Below, piece by piece: positions 15,163-23,431 of a stretch of DNA of 64,000 bases. How positions within the stretch are numbered: position 1 is the stretch's first letter; the number at the start of each line of letters is the position of its first letter. The notes under the pieces were generated by a model that made no database searches, had not been told where the DNA came from, and saw only the letters and a list, made by a program, of their open reading frames with translations. The stretch comes from Paracoccus limosus (GTDB lineage: Bacteria; Pseudomonadota; Alphaproteobacteria; Rhodobacterales; Rhodobacteraceae): positions 124,001 to 188,000 of the forward strand of contig NZ_WMIF01000001.1 in assembly GCF_009711185.1 (NCBI RefSeq), given 5' to 3'. Both the position numbers and the translations under genes were made by a program.

Positions 15163-16370
15163 CTCACCTCGTCTCGGGTGACGCCGGCCAGCCCCGCATC
15201 GGCGGGCAGGCCAAGCGCCGTCAGGAAGGCGCCGAACTTGGCGCCGGTTTCGGCCGCCTCGGCCATCGGGTCCGAGCCGGGCACGATGCCCGCCCCGGCA
15301 TAAAGCCGGGCCTCGGCGCCGCAGATCTCGGCGCAGCGGATGGCGACATGCCATGCGCCGTCGCCGCGCGCATCGCACCAGCCGACCGCCCCGGCATAGA
15401 AGTCGCGGGCAAAGGGTTCAAGCTCGGCGATCAGCGCATTGGCGCGCGCCATCGGCACGCCGCAGACGGCCGGGGTGGGGTGCAGATGCGCCGCCAGCAC
15501 CGCCGACGAGGTCTCGGGGTCCTTCAGCTCGCCCTCGATCCGCGTGCCCAGATGCCACATGCTGCGGGTGCTGGTCAGACGGGTGCCTTCGGGCGCGCCC
15601 AGTTGCCGGCACCAGGGCGACAGCACGTCGAGGATGCTTTCGACCACCAGCGCATGTTCGCGGTGATCCTTGTCCGAGGCCATCAGCGCCGCCGCCGATT
15701 GCTGGTCGGCCAGCGCATCGGCCCGCCGCCGCGCCGATCCGGCCAGCGGATGCGAGGTGATGCGCGCGCCGGTCTTGGCCAGCAGCAGTTCAGGCGTGGC
15801 GCCGCACAGCCAGCGCTGCTGCGTGCCGCGCGCCGGCAGCGCGACGCGAAATGCGGTGACGGCCGGGTCGTCGCCCAGCCGCGCCAGCAGATCCTCGACC
15901 CGGATCGGCGCCTCGGCCCGCACCAGCAGGCTGCGCGCCAGCACGATCTTTTCCAGGGCTCCCGGCTGGCCGGCTTCGTCGCGCATGATCTGCAGGGCGC
16001 GGGCGACGGCCCTGGCATAGGTGGCGGGCTCGGGCTGGGCGCTGACGCTCAGGCCCTGCGGGGCGTGCGCGGGCTGGGGGGCAAGCGTGGCGGCGCCGAC
16101 CGGGGTGGGCGTGGCCGGACAGTGCCACAGGCAATCGGGCTGGCTGCGGTCAAAGGCAAGCGCCCCGCCGACCAGCCCCTGCGGCCCGGTGCCGGCAAAG
16201 GCGCGCTCCAGCCGGACGGCCAGCGTGGCGGCCGTGCCCGCCGGCAGCGCCGACGCCGGACGCACACCGCGCCCCACGACGCGGCCCTGCTGTCCCGAAA
16301 AGGCGAAAAGCACGTTGTTTCCGGTCTGGGGGGCAAGCCTGTCGGGGGCGTCTGACATGCGGATATTCAT
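15159..16370 (-). CDS. dhbC: Isochorismate synthase
   Basis: A 403-residue chorismate-utilising enzyme (EntC/DhbC type) that converts chorismate to isochorismate, the first step to 2,3-DHB. Family motifs are EKIVLARSLLV, TPELLLAKTGARITSHPLAGSARR (cited in parts), LTSTRSMWHLGTRIEG, LHPTPAVCGVP, and the C-terminal RLYAGAGIVPGSDP. First gene of the minus-strand dhbC-isochorismatase-dhbA operon, in which every junction overlaps. An alternative start at 16358 (MSDAPDR) is possible; neither has a strong Shine-Dalgarno. Confidence 0.95.
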   Translation of the reverse strand: MNIRMSDAPDRLAPQTGNNVLFAFSGQQGRVVGRGVRPASALPAGTAATLAVRLERAFAGTGPQGLVGGALAFDRSQPDCLWHCPATPTPVGAATLAPQPAHAPQGLSVSAQPEPATYARAVARALQIMRDEAGQPGALEKIVLARSLLVRAEAPIRVEDLLARLGDDPAVTAFRVALPARGTQQRWLCGATPELLLAKTGARITSHPLAGSARRRADALADQQSAAALMASDKDHREHALVVESILDVLSPWCRQLGAPEGTRLTSTRSMWHLGTRIEGELKDPETSSAVLAAHLHPTPAVCGVPMARANALIAELEPFARDFYAGAVGWCDARGDGAWHVAIRCAEICGAEARLYAGAGIVPGSDPMAEAAETGAKFGAFLTALGLPADAGLAGVTRDEVR

Positions 16371-16671
16371 CGGTTGTCTCTAATGGAACGATGCCGGGCC
16401 GCCCAGGATGACAGCGGCGGCACACAGGAAATGATAGCGGTATGCGGCAGCATGCGACCGTGGCCAAAGGGGCGCGGCGGATCGCGGCTGCGGGGTGGCT
16501 GGCCCCTGCACCACACAGGTCGAAAGCCGCTTTGGCTGCCCAGAGGCAATCTGTCAGAGCCCTCCCAGGAAGGCAAGTGAAAAACTCGGGATTAGGCCGG
16601 CGCCCGATTGCGGAACCTGCGCCCGGTCCGGGGGTTGGCCATGGCACGGGGCCAGAACGGATGGGCAGGCA
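16371..16671. other. Divergent intergenic region, about 300 bp
   Basis: The gap between dhbC (minus) and the lipid kinase gene (plus) holds both promoters. No RNA gene, convincing ORF or clear operator is visible. One AT-richer stretch, GGAAATGATAGCGG near 16427-16440, may belong to the dhbC promoter. Confidence 0.5.
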
Positions 16672-17643
16672 ATGAACGACAGCGACAGGGGCGGCGCCGG
16701 GGACCGCGCCTATGATCTTGCCTCGGCGCGCTGCTGCGTGATCGTCAACACCGGCTCGGGCCGCAAGGCGGGGGCGGCGATTGCCGAGCGGCTGGCCGAC
16801 CGGTTGCAGGGGCGGGTGGCCGAACTGGCGGTGCGGCGCATCGACTCGGGCGGCGATCTGGCGCAGGCGGCGCGGGCGGCGGTGCAACAAGGCTACGGTC
16901 TGATCGTGGCGGCGGGCGGTGATGGCACGCAGGCGGCGGTGGCCAGTGCCGTGGCCGGCAGCCCGGCCGCGATGGCGGTGATCCCCGGCGGCACCTTCAA
17001 CTATTTCGCCCGCGACCTCGGCTCGGGCGAGACGGTTGACGAGGCGCTGCGCATCTTCGACGCCCCCCAGCTGCGCCGCGTTCATGTCGGCGAGATGAAC
17101 GGCATGCTGTTTCTCAACAATGTCAGCTTCGGTGCCTACCCCGAGATCCTGCGGCGCCGCGAAAGCATCTACCGGCGCTGGGGCCGTTCGCGGATCGCGG
17201 CCTATTGGTCGGCGGTGGCGGCGATCTGGGCCCTGCGCCATCCCCTGCAACTGACCGTGCGCGTGGCGGGCGAGGAGCGCCGGTTTGTGACCGCGCTCGC
17301 CTTCGTGGCGAAAAGCGCCTACCAGCTTGAAGCCTTTGGCCTCGAAGGGGCAGATGCAGTGCGGGCCGGCCAGCTGGCGCTGTTGGTGGCGCGGGCGCGG
17401 CGGCCGGGGCCGCTGATACGCTCGGCCTTGCGGTTGGCGATGGGCAAATCGGCGCGCTATCAGGATTTCGACCTGATCGCGGCCACAGAGATGACGCTCG
17501 AGACCTTGCCCCGACGCGAATATGTCGCCCATGACGGCGAAAAGACCTGGATGGCCTCGCCCTTTCATGTGCGGGTGCGGGCGCATGATCTGGCGGTGCT
17601 GGTGCCGGGCCCGCGCCCGGAGGACGGGGCGCCGGCGGTATGA
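16672..17643 (+). CDS. Diacylglycerol kinase-family lipid kinase
   Basis: A 323-residue member of the DAGK catalytic / YegS family, which phosphorylates lipids or sphingoid bases. The nucleotide-binding motif is AAGGDGTQAAVASAVAG, followed by IPGGTFNYFARDLG (family PLGTGNDFAR). The start at 16672 (MNDSDRGG) is chosen because conserved sequence begins about 15 residues later. The stop overlaps the start of the phosphoesterase gene by 4 bp (ATGA), so the two form a coupled pair. The actual lipid is unknown. Confidence 0.85.
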   Translation: MNDSDRGGAGDRAYDLASARCCVIVNTGSGRKAGAAIAERLADRLQGRVAELAVRRIDSGGDLAQAARAAVQQGYGLIVAAGGDGTQAAVASAVAGSPAAMAVIPGGTFNYFARDLGSGETVDEALRIFDAPQLRRVHVGEMNGMLFLNNVSFGAYPEILRRRESIYRRWGRSRIAAYWSAVAAIWALRHPLQLTVRVAGEERRFVTALAFVAKSAYQLEAFGLEGADAVRAGQLALLVARARRPGPLIRSALRLAMGKSARYQDFDLIAATEMTLETLPRREYVAHDGEKTWMASPFHVRVRAHDLAVLVPGPRPEDGAPAV

Positions 17644-18428
17644 CGCGGCTTTTGCATCTTTCGGACCTGCATTTCGGCTTTGAACGCGTGGCGCTGGTCG
17701 AACCCCTGCTCGACAGGATCAACGGCGCTAATCCCGATCTGGTGGTGGTGACGGGCGATCTGACCCATCGCGCGCGCCGGGCGCAATTCGCCCAGGCGGC
17801 CGAGTTCCTGCGCCGCATTGAGGCGCCGCTGATCGCCGTGCCCGGCAATCACGACATCCCGCTTTATCGGTTGGCCGACCGGATGATGAAACCCTTTCGC
17901 CGCTACCGCCGCCATATCGCCGAAAACCTCGAACCCATCGGCCATGTCGGCGCGCTGCGGGTGCAGGGGCTGAACAGCGTCGATCCGATGTCATGGCAGC
18001 GTGGCATGCTCAGTGCCGCGCAGATGCGGCGTGTGACCGAGGCGCTTGCCCCCGATTGCATCAATATCGTCGCCCTGCATCACCCGATGCAGCAGCGCCC
18101 GGAGGTGGACAAGCAGCTGATGCGCGGCGCGCGCGAAGGTCTGGCGCTTTTCGAGATGCAGGGCGTGCAGCTGGTGCTCAGCGGCCATCTGCACCGCTGG
18201 TCGGCCGGCGCCTTCCTTGGCCCGGATGGCCGCCAGATCCTGCAGGTTCAGGCCGGCACCGCACTTTGTGCCCGCCGTGACGACCGCCAGAACGAATTCG
18301 CCGAACTGGAATTCGATCAGGACGCACTGCTGATCCGCCGCCATGTCGCGCCCATGGACGAGACCGGCTTTCGCCCGCCGCAGGAATTGCGCTTCCAGCG
18401 CCGCGACCGGCTCTGGCACCCGGCCTGA
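17640..18428 (+). CDS. Calcineurin-type metallophosphoesterase
   Basis: A 262-residue metallophosphoesterase with the full set of metal motifs: LSDLHFG (7-13), VVTGDLTHRA, VPGNHD, LHHP and SGHLHRW. Members include cyclic-nucleotide (CpdA-like) and phospholipid phosphohydrolases. Coupled by a 4-bp overlap to the lipid kinase, which suggests the two act on related phospholipid substrates; this is inference. Converges on the VOC-family gene. Confidence 0.85.
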   Translation: MTRLLHLSDLHFGFERVALVEPLLDRINGANPDLVVVTGDLTHRARRAQFAQAAEFLRRIEAPLIAVPGNHDIPLYRLADRMMKPFRRYRRHIAENLEPIGHVGALRVQGLNSVDPMSWQRGMLSAAQMRRVTEALAPDCINIVALHHPMQQRPEVDKQLMRGAREGLALFEMQGVQLVLSGHLHRWSAGAFLGPDGRQILQVQAGTALCARRDDRQNEFAELEFDQDALLIRRHVAPMDETGFRPPQELRFQRRDRLWHPA

Positions 18429-18463
18429 ACCCTTTCGCCATTTCCCAAATACCCCGGGGGAAC

Positions 18464-18513
18464 GCGGGCCTGATCCCATTGAGGGATCGGGCTCGCGTGG
18501 GGGCAGAGCCCCC
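18464..18513. terminator. Two hairpins between convergent genes
   Basis: The first hairpin centres on GATCCC-ATTGA-GGGATC with flanking GC pairs (about 18464-18496). The second is GGGGGC-AGA-GCCCCC at 18499-18513. They lie between convergent stops at 18428 and 18523. Confidence 0.55.
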
Positions 18514-18522
18514 GGCCGGCCC

Positions 18523-19314
18523 CTAGCGTTTGGCCCGCAGGCTGATCCGTGTGCCCCAGGGGTCCAGCAGCCCTTGCCCGCTGTGTTGCGCGATCAGCGC
18601 GGGCTCGGCCTCCAGCACCAGCTCGGCCAGACCGGTGCTGTCGGGCTTGCGCCGCCCGGCCCCGCGCGAGTTCCAGATATTGCCCGCCAGATGGTGGTGA
18701 TAGCCGCCCGAGCCATAAAAGCTTGCGCCATAGCGGTGTGCGGTGCGCGTCAGCCCCAGCGTGCCCGCATAAAATTCGTCCGCGGGCGCCAGATCGCCGA
18801 CCTGCAGATGCACATGGCCGATGACCGTGCCTTCGGGTGCGGCCTGCCAGCCGTCGTGGCCTTCGGCCAGCACGCCGGGAATGTCCATCGCCTCGGTGTC
18901 CATCGCCACCTCGCCATCCTGCCAGACCCACCCGGCGCGCGGTCGGTCGGCATAGACCTCGATTCCGTTGCCTTCGGGGTCGTGCAGATAGACCGCCTCG
19001 CTGACCAGATGGTCCGAGGCGCCGTCCAGCCGCAGCTCGCGCGCCGCGATCATGCGCAGCCAATCCCCCAGCGCCGCCCGGTCGGGCAGCAGAAAGGCAG
19101 TGTGAAACAGCCCGGCCTCGCGCGGGCGGTGGCGGGCGGCCTTGTCGCCGCGCAGCTCGACCAGCGGGCGGTCCACGCCCAGCACCCGGCTTTCGCCATC
19201 GCCCGACAAAAGCGACAGCCCGATCACGCGCTGATAGAAATCGCCGACCTTGTCGAGGTCGTTCACGGTCAGCACCACCTGACCGACCTGCAGGGGGGCA
19301 TCACTCGTCGCCAT
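18523..19314 (-). CDS. Two-domain VOC protein, catechol-2,3-dioxygenase-like
   Basis: A 263-residue protein made of two vicinal-oxygen-chelate modules: the first starts at LQVGQVVLTVNDLDKVGDFY (residues 7-26) and the second at IGHVHLQVGDLAPADEFYAG. It resembles CatE-type catechol 2,3-dioxygenases and uncharacterised glyoxalase-fold proteins. In the second domain His residues (IGHVHL; GGYHHHLAG) could bind metal. Start at 19314 with CAGGAG upstream. Substrate unknown; nothing nearby suggests an aromatic pathway. Confidence 0.75.
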   Translation of the reverse strand: MATSDAPLQVGQVVLTVNDLDKVGDFYQRVIGLSLLSGDGESRVLGVDRPLVELRGDKAARHRPREAGLFHTAFLLPDRAALGDWLRMIAARELRLDGASDHLVSEAVYLHDPEGNGIEVYADRPRAGWVWQDGEVAMDTEAMDIPGVLAEGHDGWQAAPEGTVIGHVHLQVGDLAPADEFYAGTLGLTRTAHRYGASFYGSGGYHHHLAGNIWNSRGAGRRKPDSTGLAELVLEAEPALIAQHSGQGLLDPWGTRISLRAKR

Positions 19315-19510
19315 TGCGTCATCTCCTGTCGTTGCAGTCCCCGCGCGCCGCGTCGGGCCGGGGGTCTGCCATCCCAGATAGGTGCCGGACTACCTGTGTA
19401 AAACGGCGATGATCGGGAATGATTGTCTCTGATACGGCGATAGTCGCGGCGCATTGCCTTCGCCCGGCCTCTGGCCCAAGATGCGGGCCCGAATTTCTTG
19501 CTGGATCGCC

Positions 19511-20746
19511 ATGTCTCCCAAAGCCCAAGCTCCGCGACCCGTCCCCGCAGGCGAGGCCCGGCGCAAGCCCGCCCGCAGCCGGCAACCCGCGCCCGCCCAG
19601 CCCGCTCCGGCCGTCGAGCCCGCGCAGCTGGCCGCGGACCCGGCGCGGATGGAGATATTCCTTGTCGCCACGCCGGGGCTGGAACAGCTGCTTCTAGATG
19701 AGGCGCGGGCCCTGGGTTTTGACGCGCGCACCGAACCGGGCGGCGTGGTCTTTACTGGTGGCTGGCCCGATGTCTGGCGCGCCAATCTGATGATCCGGGG
19801 CGCGACCCGGGTGCTGGTCCGCATCGGCGCCTTTCGCGCCATGCATCCGGCGCAGCTGGACAAGCGGGCGCACCGTTTCCCATGGGCCGACTGGCTGCGC
19901 CCCGATGTGCCGCTGCGTATCGAGGCGACCAGCCGCAAATCGCGCATCTATCACGCCGGCGCCATCATCCAGCGCATCGAAAAGGCCATCACCGATACGC
20001 TGGGCGCGCCCATCGCCGATGATGCGCAACTGGTCCTGAAGGTCCGGATCGAGGATGACCTCTGCACCCTCAGCCTCGACAGCTCGGGCGAAAGCCTGCA
20101 CAAGCGCGGCCACAAGCGGGCCGTGGGCAAGGCGCCGATGCGCGAAACCATGGCGGCGATGCTCCTGCACCAATGCGGCTTTGACGGCAGTGCCCCGGTG
20201 CTGGACCCGATGTGCGGCTCGGGCACCTTCGTCATCGAGGCGGCGGAAATCGCGCAGGGCCTTGTCCCCGGCCGGATGCGCAGCTTTGCCTTCGAGCTGC
20301 TGCCCAGCTTTGACGCGCAGGCCTGGTCGGCCCTGCGCGAGGCGCAGACGACTAAACCTGTGCCCGCGATCCGCTTCCATGGCAGCGACCGCGATCCCGG
20401 CGCCATCCGCATGAGCGGCGAAAACGCCCTGCGCGCCGGCGTGGCCGAACTGACCGAGTTTCAGGTCCTGCCGATCAGCGACATCACCCCGCCGCCCGGC
20501 CCCCCCGGTCTGGTCATAATCAACCCGCCCTATGGCGCCCGCATCGGCAACAAGGGCCCGCTGTTTGGCCTGCACGCCGCCATGGGCGAGGTGCTGCGCA
20601 GCCGTTTTTCCGGCTGGCGGGTCGGGCTGGTCACGTCCGAGGCGCAGCTGGCGCGCGCCACCGGCCTGCCCTTTGCCGAGCCGGGGCCACATGTCGCCCA
20701 TGGTGGGCTGAAGATCCGGCTGTGGCTGACCGGCCCCCTGCCATAA
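19511..20746 (+). CDS. THUMP-domain class I SAM-dependent RNA methyltransferase (RlmL-N/YcbY-like)
   Basis: An RNA N2-guanine methyltransferase-like protein of 411 residues from ATG 19511. After a Pro/Ala-rich tail of about 45 residues comes a THUMP-type RNA-binding domain (MEIFLVATPGLEQLLLDEA onward). The catalytic domain has the SAM loop VLDPMCGSGTFVIEAAEIAQ and the catalytic NPPYGAR motif. E. coli RlmL (m2G2445 of 23S rRNA) shares this layout. The start is uncertain: 19649 (MEIFLVATPG) would remove the low-complexity tail and begin exactly at the domain. Single gene between convergent and divergent neighbours. Confidence 0.85.
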   Translation: MSPKAQAPRPVPAGEARRKPARSRQPAPAQPAPAVEPAQLAADPARMEIFLVATPGLEQLLLDEARALGFDARTEPGGVVFTGGWPDVWRANLMIRGATRVLVRIGAFRAMHPAQLDKRAHRFPWADWLRPDVPLRIEATSRKSRIYHAGAIIQRIEKAITDTLGAPIADDAQLVLKVRIEDDLCTLSLDSSGESLHKRGHKRAVGKAPMRETMAAMLLHQCGFDGSAPVLDPMCGSGTFVIEAAEIAQGLVPGRMRSFAFELLPSFDAQAWSALREAQTTKPVPAIRFHGSDRDPGAIRMSGENALRAGVAELTEFQVLPISDITPPPGPPGLVIINPPYGARIGNKGPLFGLHAAMGEVLRSRFSGWRVGLVTSEAQLARATGLPFAEPGPHVAHGGLKIRLWLTGPLP

Positions 20747-20775
20747 GACAGGAGGAACGCCTTGCGCCGGCGGCG

Positions 20776-21315
20776 TCAGGCCCGATCATGCGCCGGGGCG
20801 GGGCGCGCGCGCCGGCCCGGCCAGCGTGGCAGATCGGGCACCACCAGTCCGGCACCGGGCCGAACGGTCGAGGCCAGCCAGATCAGATCGCGCCGCGCCA
20901 TGGCGATGCAGCCGGCGGTCGGAAAACCGGGCCGGCGCCATTGGTGCAGAAAGATCGCCGAGCCGGCGCCGGGGCGGGCCTCGGGATAGTTCCAGTCGGT
21001 GACCAGGACGATGTCGTAAAGCGGATCGGCGCGGCGCATCGCCTCGTGGCTGGGGGCAAAGGGCGCGCGCACAGGATGGTTATAGGCCGGATCGCCCGAG
21101 GCGTCGCACCACAGATCGCCCGGCAGGATCGGCCGCGCCCAATCCGAGGGTGGCGCGATGCGGTCGGGTCGGTAAAGCAGCCCGACGATGCGGTGCCGCC
21201 CGATCGGGGTTGCGCCGTCGCCCTCGGCCTTGCTGCGCGTCAGCCCGCCGCGTCCGACTGAACAAGGCAGCAGGCGCCGGCCCACGCGCAGCCCCATCGG
21301 CGTCAGCACCATCAC
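20776..21315 (-). CDS. L,D-transpeptidase (YkuD-type) family protein
   Basis: A 178-179-residue protein with the YkuD catalytic block FLHQWRRPGFPTAGCIAM, including the catalytic Cys in TAGC. Such enzymes cross-link peptidoglycan through L,D bonds. Upstream it has DGATPIGRHRIVGLLYRPDR, a substrate-loop pattern of the family. No convincing signal peptide is seen, which is odd for a wall enzyme. The start is GTG 21315 or ATG 21312; either overlaps the ribA stop, so the gene is cotranscribed with ribA. Confidence 0.8.
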   Translation of the reverse strand: MMVLTPMGLRVGRRLLPCSVGRGGLTRSKAEGDGATPIGRHRIVGLLYRPDRIAPPSDWARPILPGDLWCDASGDPAYNHPVRAPFAPSHEAMRRADPLYDIVLVTDWNYPEARPGAGSAIFLHQWRRPGFPTAGCIAMARRDLIWLASTVRPGAGLVVPDLPRWPGRRARPAPAHDRA

Positions 21316-22373
21316 AGCAGATGCCCCGATTTCGCGGCCTTTACGTCCAGATAGCCGGTGTTATGGCGGTTGCGGGGCGTGATCAGCGGGACGCGCTTGG
21401 CCACGGTCAGGCCCTGACTTTCCAGCATGGCGACCTTTTTGGGGTTGTTGGTCATCAGCCGCACCGCATGGAAGCCCATCTCGCGCAGGATGCCGGCGCC
21501 GATGCGGAAATCGCGCTCGTCATCCTCGAAGCCCAGACGGTGGTTGGCCTCGACCGTATCAAATCCCTGACCTTGCAGGGCATAGGCGCGCATCTTGTTG
21601 GCCAGACCGATGCCGCGCCCCTCCTGGTTCAGATACAGCAGCACGCCTTCGCCTGCGCTGCCCATGGCGTTCAACGCCGCATGCAGTTGCGGGCCGCAAT
21701 CGCATTTCAGGCTGCCCAGCACGTCGCCGGTGAAACAGGCCGAATGCAGCCGCGCCAGCACCGGCTTGTCGCGGGCCGGGGTGCCGATCTCGACCGCGTA
21801 ATGCTCGGCCGCGCCATCGTCGGGACGAAAGATGTGCAGCCGGCTGTTTTCGGCGGCCAGCAGTGGCAGGCGCGCGGCGGCGACGGGGGCCAGCTGCGCC
21901 TCGGTCGCAAGCTGCGTCATCAGGGCCTCGGCTGGCAACTGCGTCAGCGCGGGGCTGGGCTGGTCGAGGGACACCATCAGCACGGCAGGCAGCAGCTCGG
22001 CCGATTTCGCCAGCGCGATGGCGGCGCGATGCGGCAGGGTGTCGCCGCCGCGCGCCAGCCGAAACGGGCCTTTCAACGGTGTCATCAGATCGCCTACCGG
22101 ATCGGCCATGGCGCGCAGCCACGCCCGGTCGGCCTCCGGCGGCACAACGATCCGCGCCAGATCGCCGTCATAGACCATGGCCTTCAGCGTCTCGGCCCTC
22201 CAGCGCGTCAGAACCACCAGCGCCGGTCCCAGCGCCTGCATCTGCGACAGCCGGTCCTGCGATACGGTCTCGGCTGCGGCCACCAGCCAGCCGTCAATCA
22301 CCACCGGCAGGCCCATGCGCAGGTCGGTGCGGGCGCGCGAGACGCTTTCGGTCAGGGTCGGGATCAGGGTCAT
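21312..22373 (-). CDS. ribA: GTP cyclohydrolase II
   Basis: A 353-residue enzyme that opens GTP to 2,5-diamino-6-ribosylamino-4-pyrimidinone phosphate, the first step of riboflavin synthesis. The C-terminal half has the zinc ligands in HSACFTGDVLGSLKCDCG, NQEGRGIGL, and the YDTVEAN-like GFDTVEANHRLGF. An N-terminal extension of about 160 residues resembles a worn-down DHBP-synthase region as found in several alphaproteobacterial forms. The start at 22373 (MTLIPTLTES) is used rather than the frame to 22445. No FMN riboswitch is visible upstream. Confidence 0.92.
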   Translation of the reverse strand: MTLIPTLTESVSRARTDLRMGLPVVIDGWLVAAAETVSQDRLSQMQALGPALVVLTRWRAETLKAMVYDGDLARIVVPPEADRAWLRAMADPVGDLMTPLKGPFRLARGGDTLPHRAAIALAKSAELLPAVLMVSLDQPSPALTQLPAEALMTQLATEAQLAPVAAARLPLLAAENSRLHIFRPDDGAAEHYAVEIGTPARDKPVLARLHSACFTGDVLGSLKCDCGPQLHAALNAMGSAGEGVLLYLNQEGRGIGLANKMRAYALQGQGFDTVEANHRLGFEDDERDFRIGAGILREMGFHAVRLMTNNPKKVAMLESQGLTVAKRVPLITPRNRHNTGYLDVKAAKSGHLL

Positions 22374-22506
22374 GGCTCGGCCGGAATTGAAACAAATTGA
22401 AATATAGGGCGGATTTCCGACAACTCCATGTGAGAATTGCTGCAATGCGCTGGACGCCTGCCCGATGCACCCTCACCTTTCCGTCATAAAGCCAAAGGAG
22501 GCAAGA

Positions 22507-23193
22507 ATGGCCGGACTGAAAAAGATCCTGTTGGTCGATGACGAGGAAGACCTGCGCGAGGCGCTGGCCGAACAACTGGTCGCCACCGAGGATTTCGAGG
22601 TGACCGAGGCCGGTAATGGCCATGATGCCATTGAACGGACGCGGGGTGCGATCTTTGATCTGGTGGTGCTGGACGTGGGCCTGCCCGATACCGACGGGCG
22701 CGAACTCTGCAAGAAGATGCGCAAACAGGGCGTGAAATGCCCGATCGTGATGCTGACGGGCCATGACACCGATGCTGACACCATCCTCGGCCTCGATTCC
22801 GGCGCCAACGACTATATCACCAAGCCGTTCAAGTTCCCGGTGCTGCTGGCCCGCCTGCGCGCCCAGCTGCGCACGCATGAACAGTCCGAGGACGCGATCT
22901 TCCAGCTTGGCCCCTATACGTTCAAGCCGGCGATGAAGATGCTGGTCGATCAGAAGGACCGCAAGATCCGCCTGACCGAAAAGGAAACCAACATCCTGAA
23001 GTTCCTCTATCGCGCGCAGGACGGCGTGGTGCCGCGCGACATTCTGCTGCACGAGGTCTGGGGCTATAACGCCGGCGTCACCACGCATACGCTGGAAACC
23101 CACATCTACCGCCTGCGCCAGAAGATCGAGCCCGATCCCTCGAACGTCCGCCTGCTGGTGACGGAATCGGGCGGCTATCGATTGGTCGCCTGA
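22507..23193 (+). CDS. OmpR/PhoB-type response regulator, orphan
   Basis: A 228-residue two-domain regulator. The receiver has the acidic pair D11-D12, phospho-acceptor D56 (LVVLDVGLPD), MLTGHD and the Lys in YITKPF. The winged-helix effector follows from about residue 135 (LTEKETNILKFLYRA; HTLETHIYRLRQKIE). Start at 22507 with a strong AAAGGAGG. No sensor kinase gene lies beside it, so its partner is elsewhere. It resembles the cell-envelope or essential regulators of Rhodobacterales, but I cannot name it with confidence. Followed by two hairpins (23225-23243 and 23271-23340). Confidence 0.92.
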   Translation: MAGLKKILLVDDEEDLREALAEQLVATEDFEVTEAGNGHDAIERTRGAIFDLVVLDVGLPDTDGRELCKKMRKQGVKCPIVMLTGHDTDADTILGLDSGANDYITKPFKFPVLLARLRAQLRTHEQSEDAIFQLGPYTFKPAMKMLVDQKDRKIRLTEKETNILKFLYRAQDGVVPRDILLHEVWGYNAGVTTHTLETHIYRLRQKIEPDPSNVRLLVTESGGYRLVA

Positions 23194-23224
23194 GCCGGGC
23201 GGCCCGGACGGCGGCGCGGAAAAA

Positions 23225-23243
23225 GGGGGACTTCGCGTCCCCC
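23225..23243 (+). terminator. Hairpin after the response regulator gene
   Basis: Stem GGGGGAC / GTCCCCC with a TTCGC loop, 31 bp after the stop, preceded by AAAA. No T-tract on the plus strand, but on the minus strand the hairpin would be followed by TTTT. Confidence 0.55.
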
Positions 23244-23256
23244 GCCCGCCTGCGGC

Positions 23257-23355
23257 GGACTCCCCCTGCGGGATATTTCTGCACGAAAGAAGGCGCGGCT
23301 ATCTCCCGGTCCGCGCCTTTTCTTTCGTGGAGAAATATCCTCGGGGGTCCGGGGG
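23257..23355. repeat. Inverted pair of a dispersed intergenic element forming a long hairpin
   Basis: Two head-to-head copies of the element read GGATATTTCTGCACGAAAGA (from 23271) and, on the minus strand, GGATATTTCTCCACGAAAGA (from 23340 down). Each continues into AGGCGCGG-type sequence, so 23271-23340 can fold into one long stem with a central loop. A related single copy, GAGGATATTTGGACACGAAA, occurs after gcvH (51613 on), preceded by the same GGACCCCC stretch as the minus-strand copy here, and a shorter relative lies at 18441-18460. Confidence 0.7.
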
Positions 23356-23431
23356 CAGACAGCCCCCGGTCGGCGGTGGTGGACAAAGCCGGCCTTGCCT
23401 CCTAGGTTCCGGCCTGACCAAAGGAGCGCCC

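Noticed and set aside
16442..16675. Small ORF before the lipid kinase
   Set aside because: It has Arg/Ala-rich shadow composition, no good ribosome site, and overlaps the kinase start.
21312..22445. FMN riboswitch upstream of ribA
   Set aside because: None of the conserved RFN-element pieces is visible in the sequence upstream of 22373.
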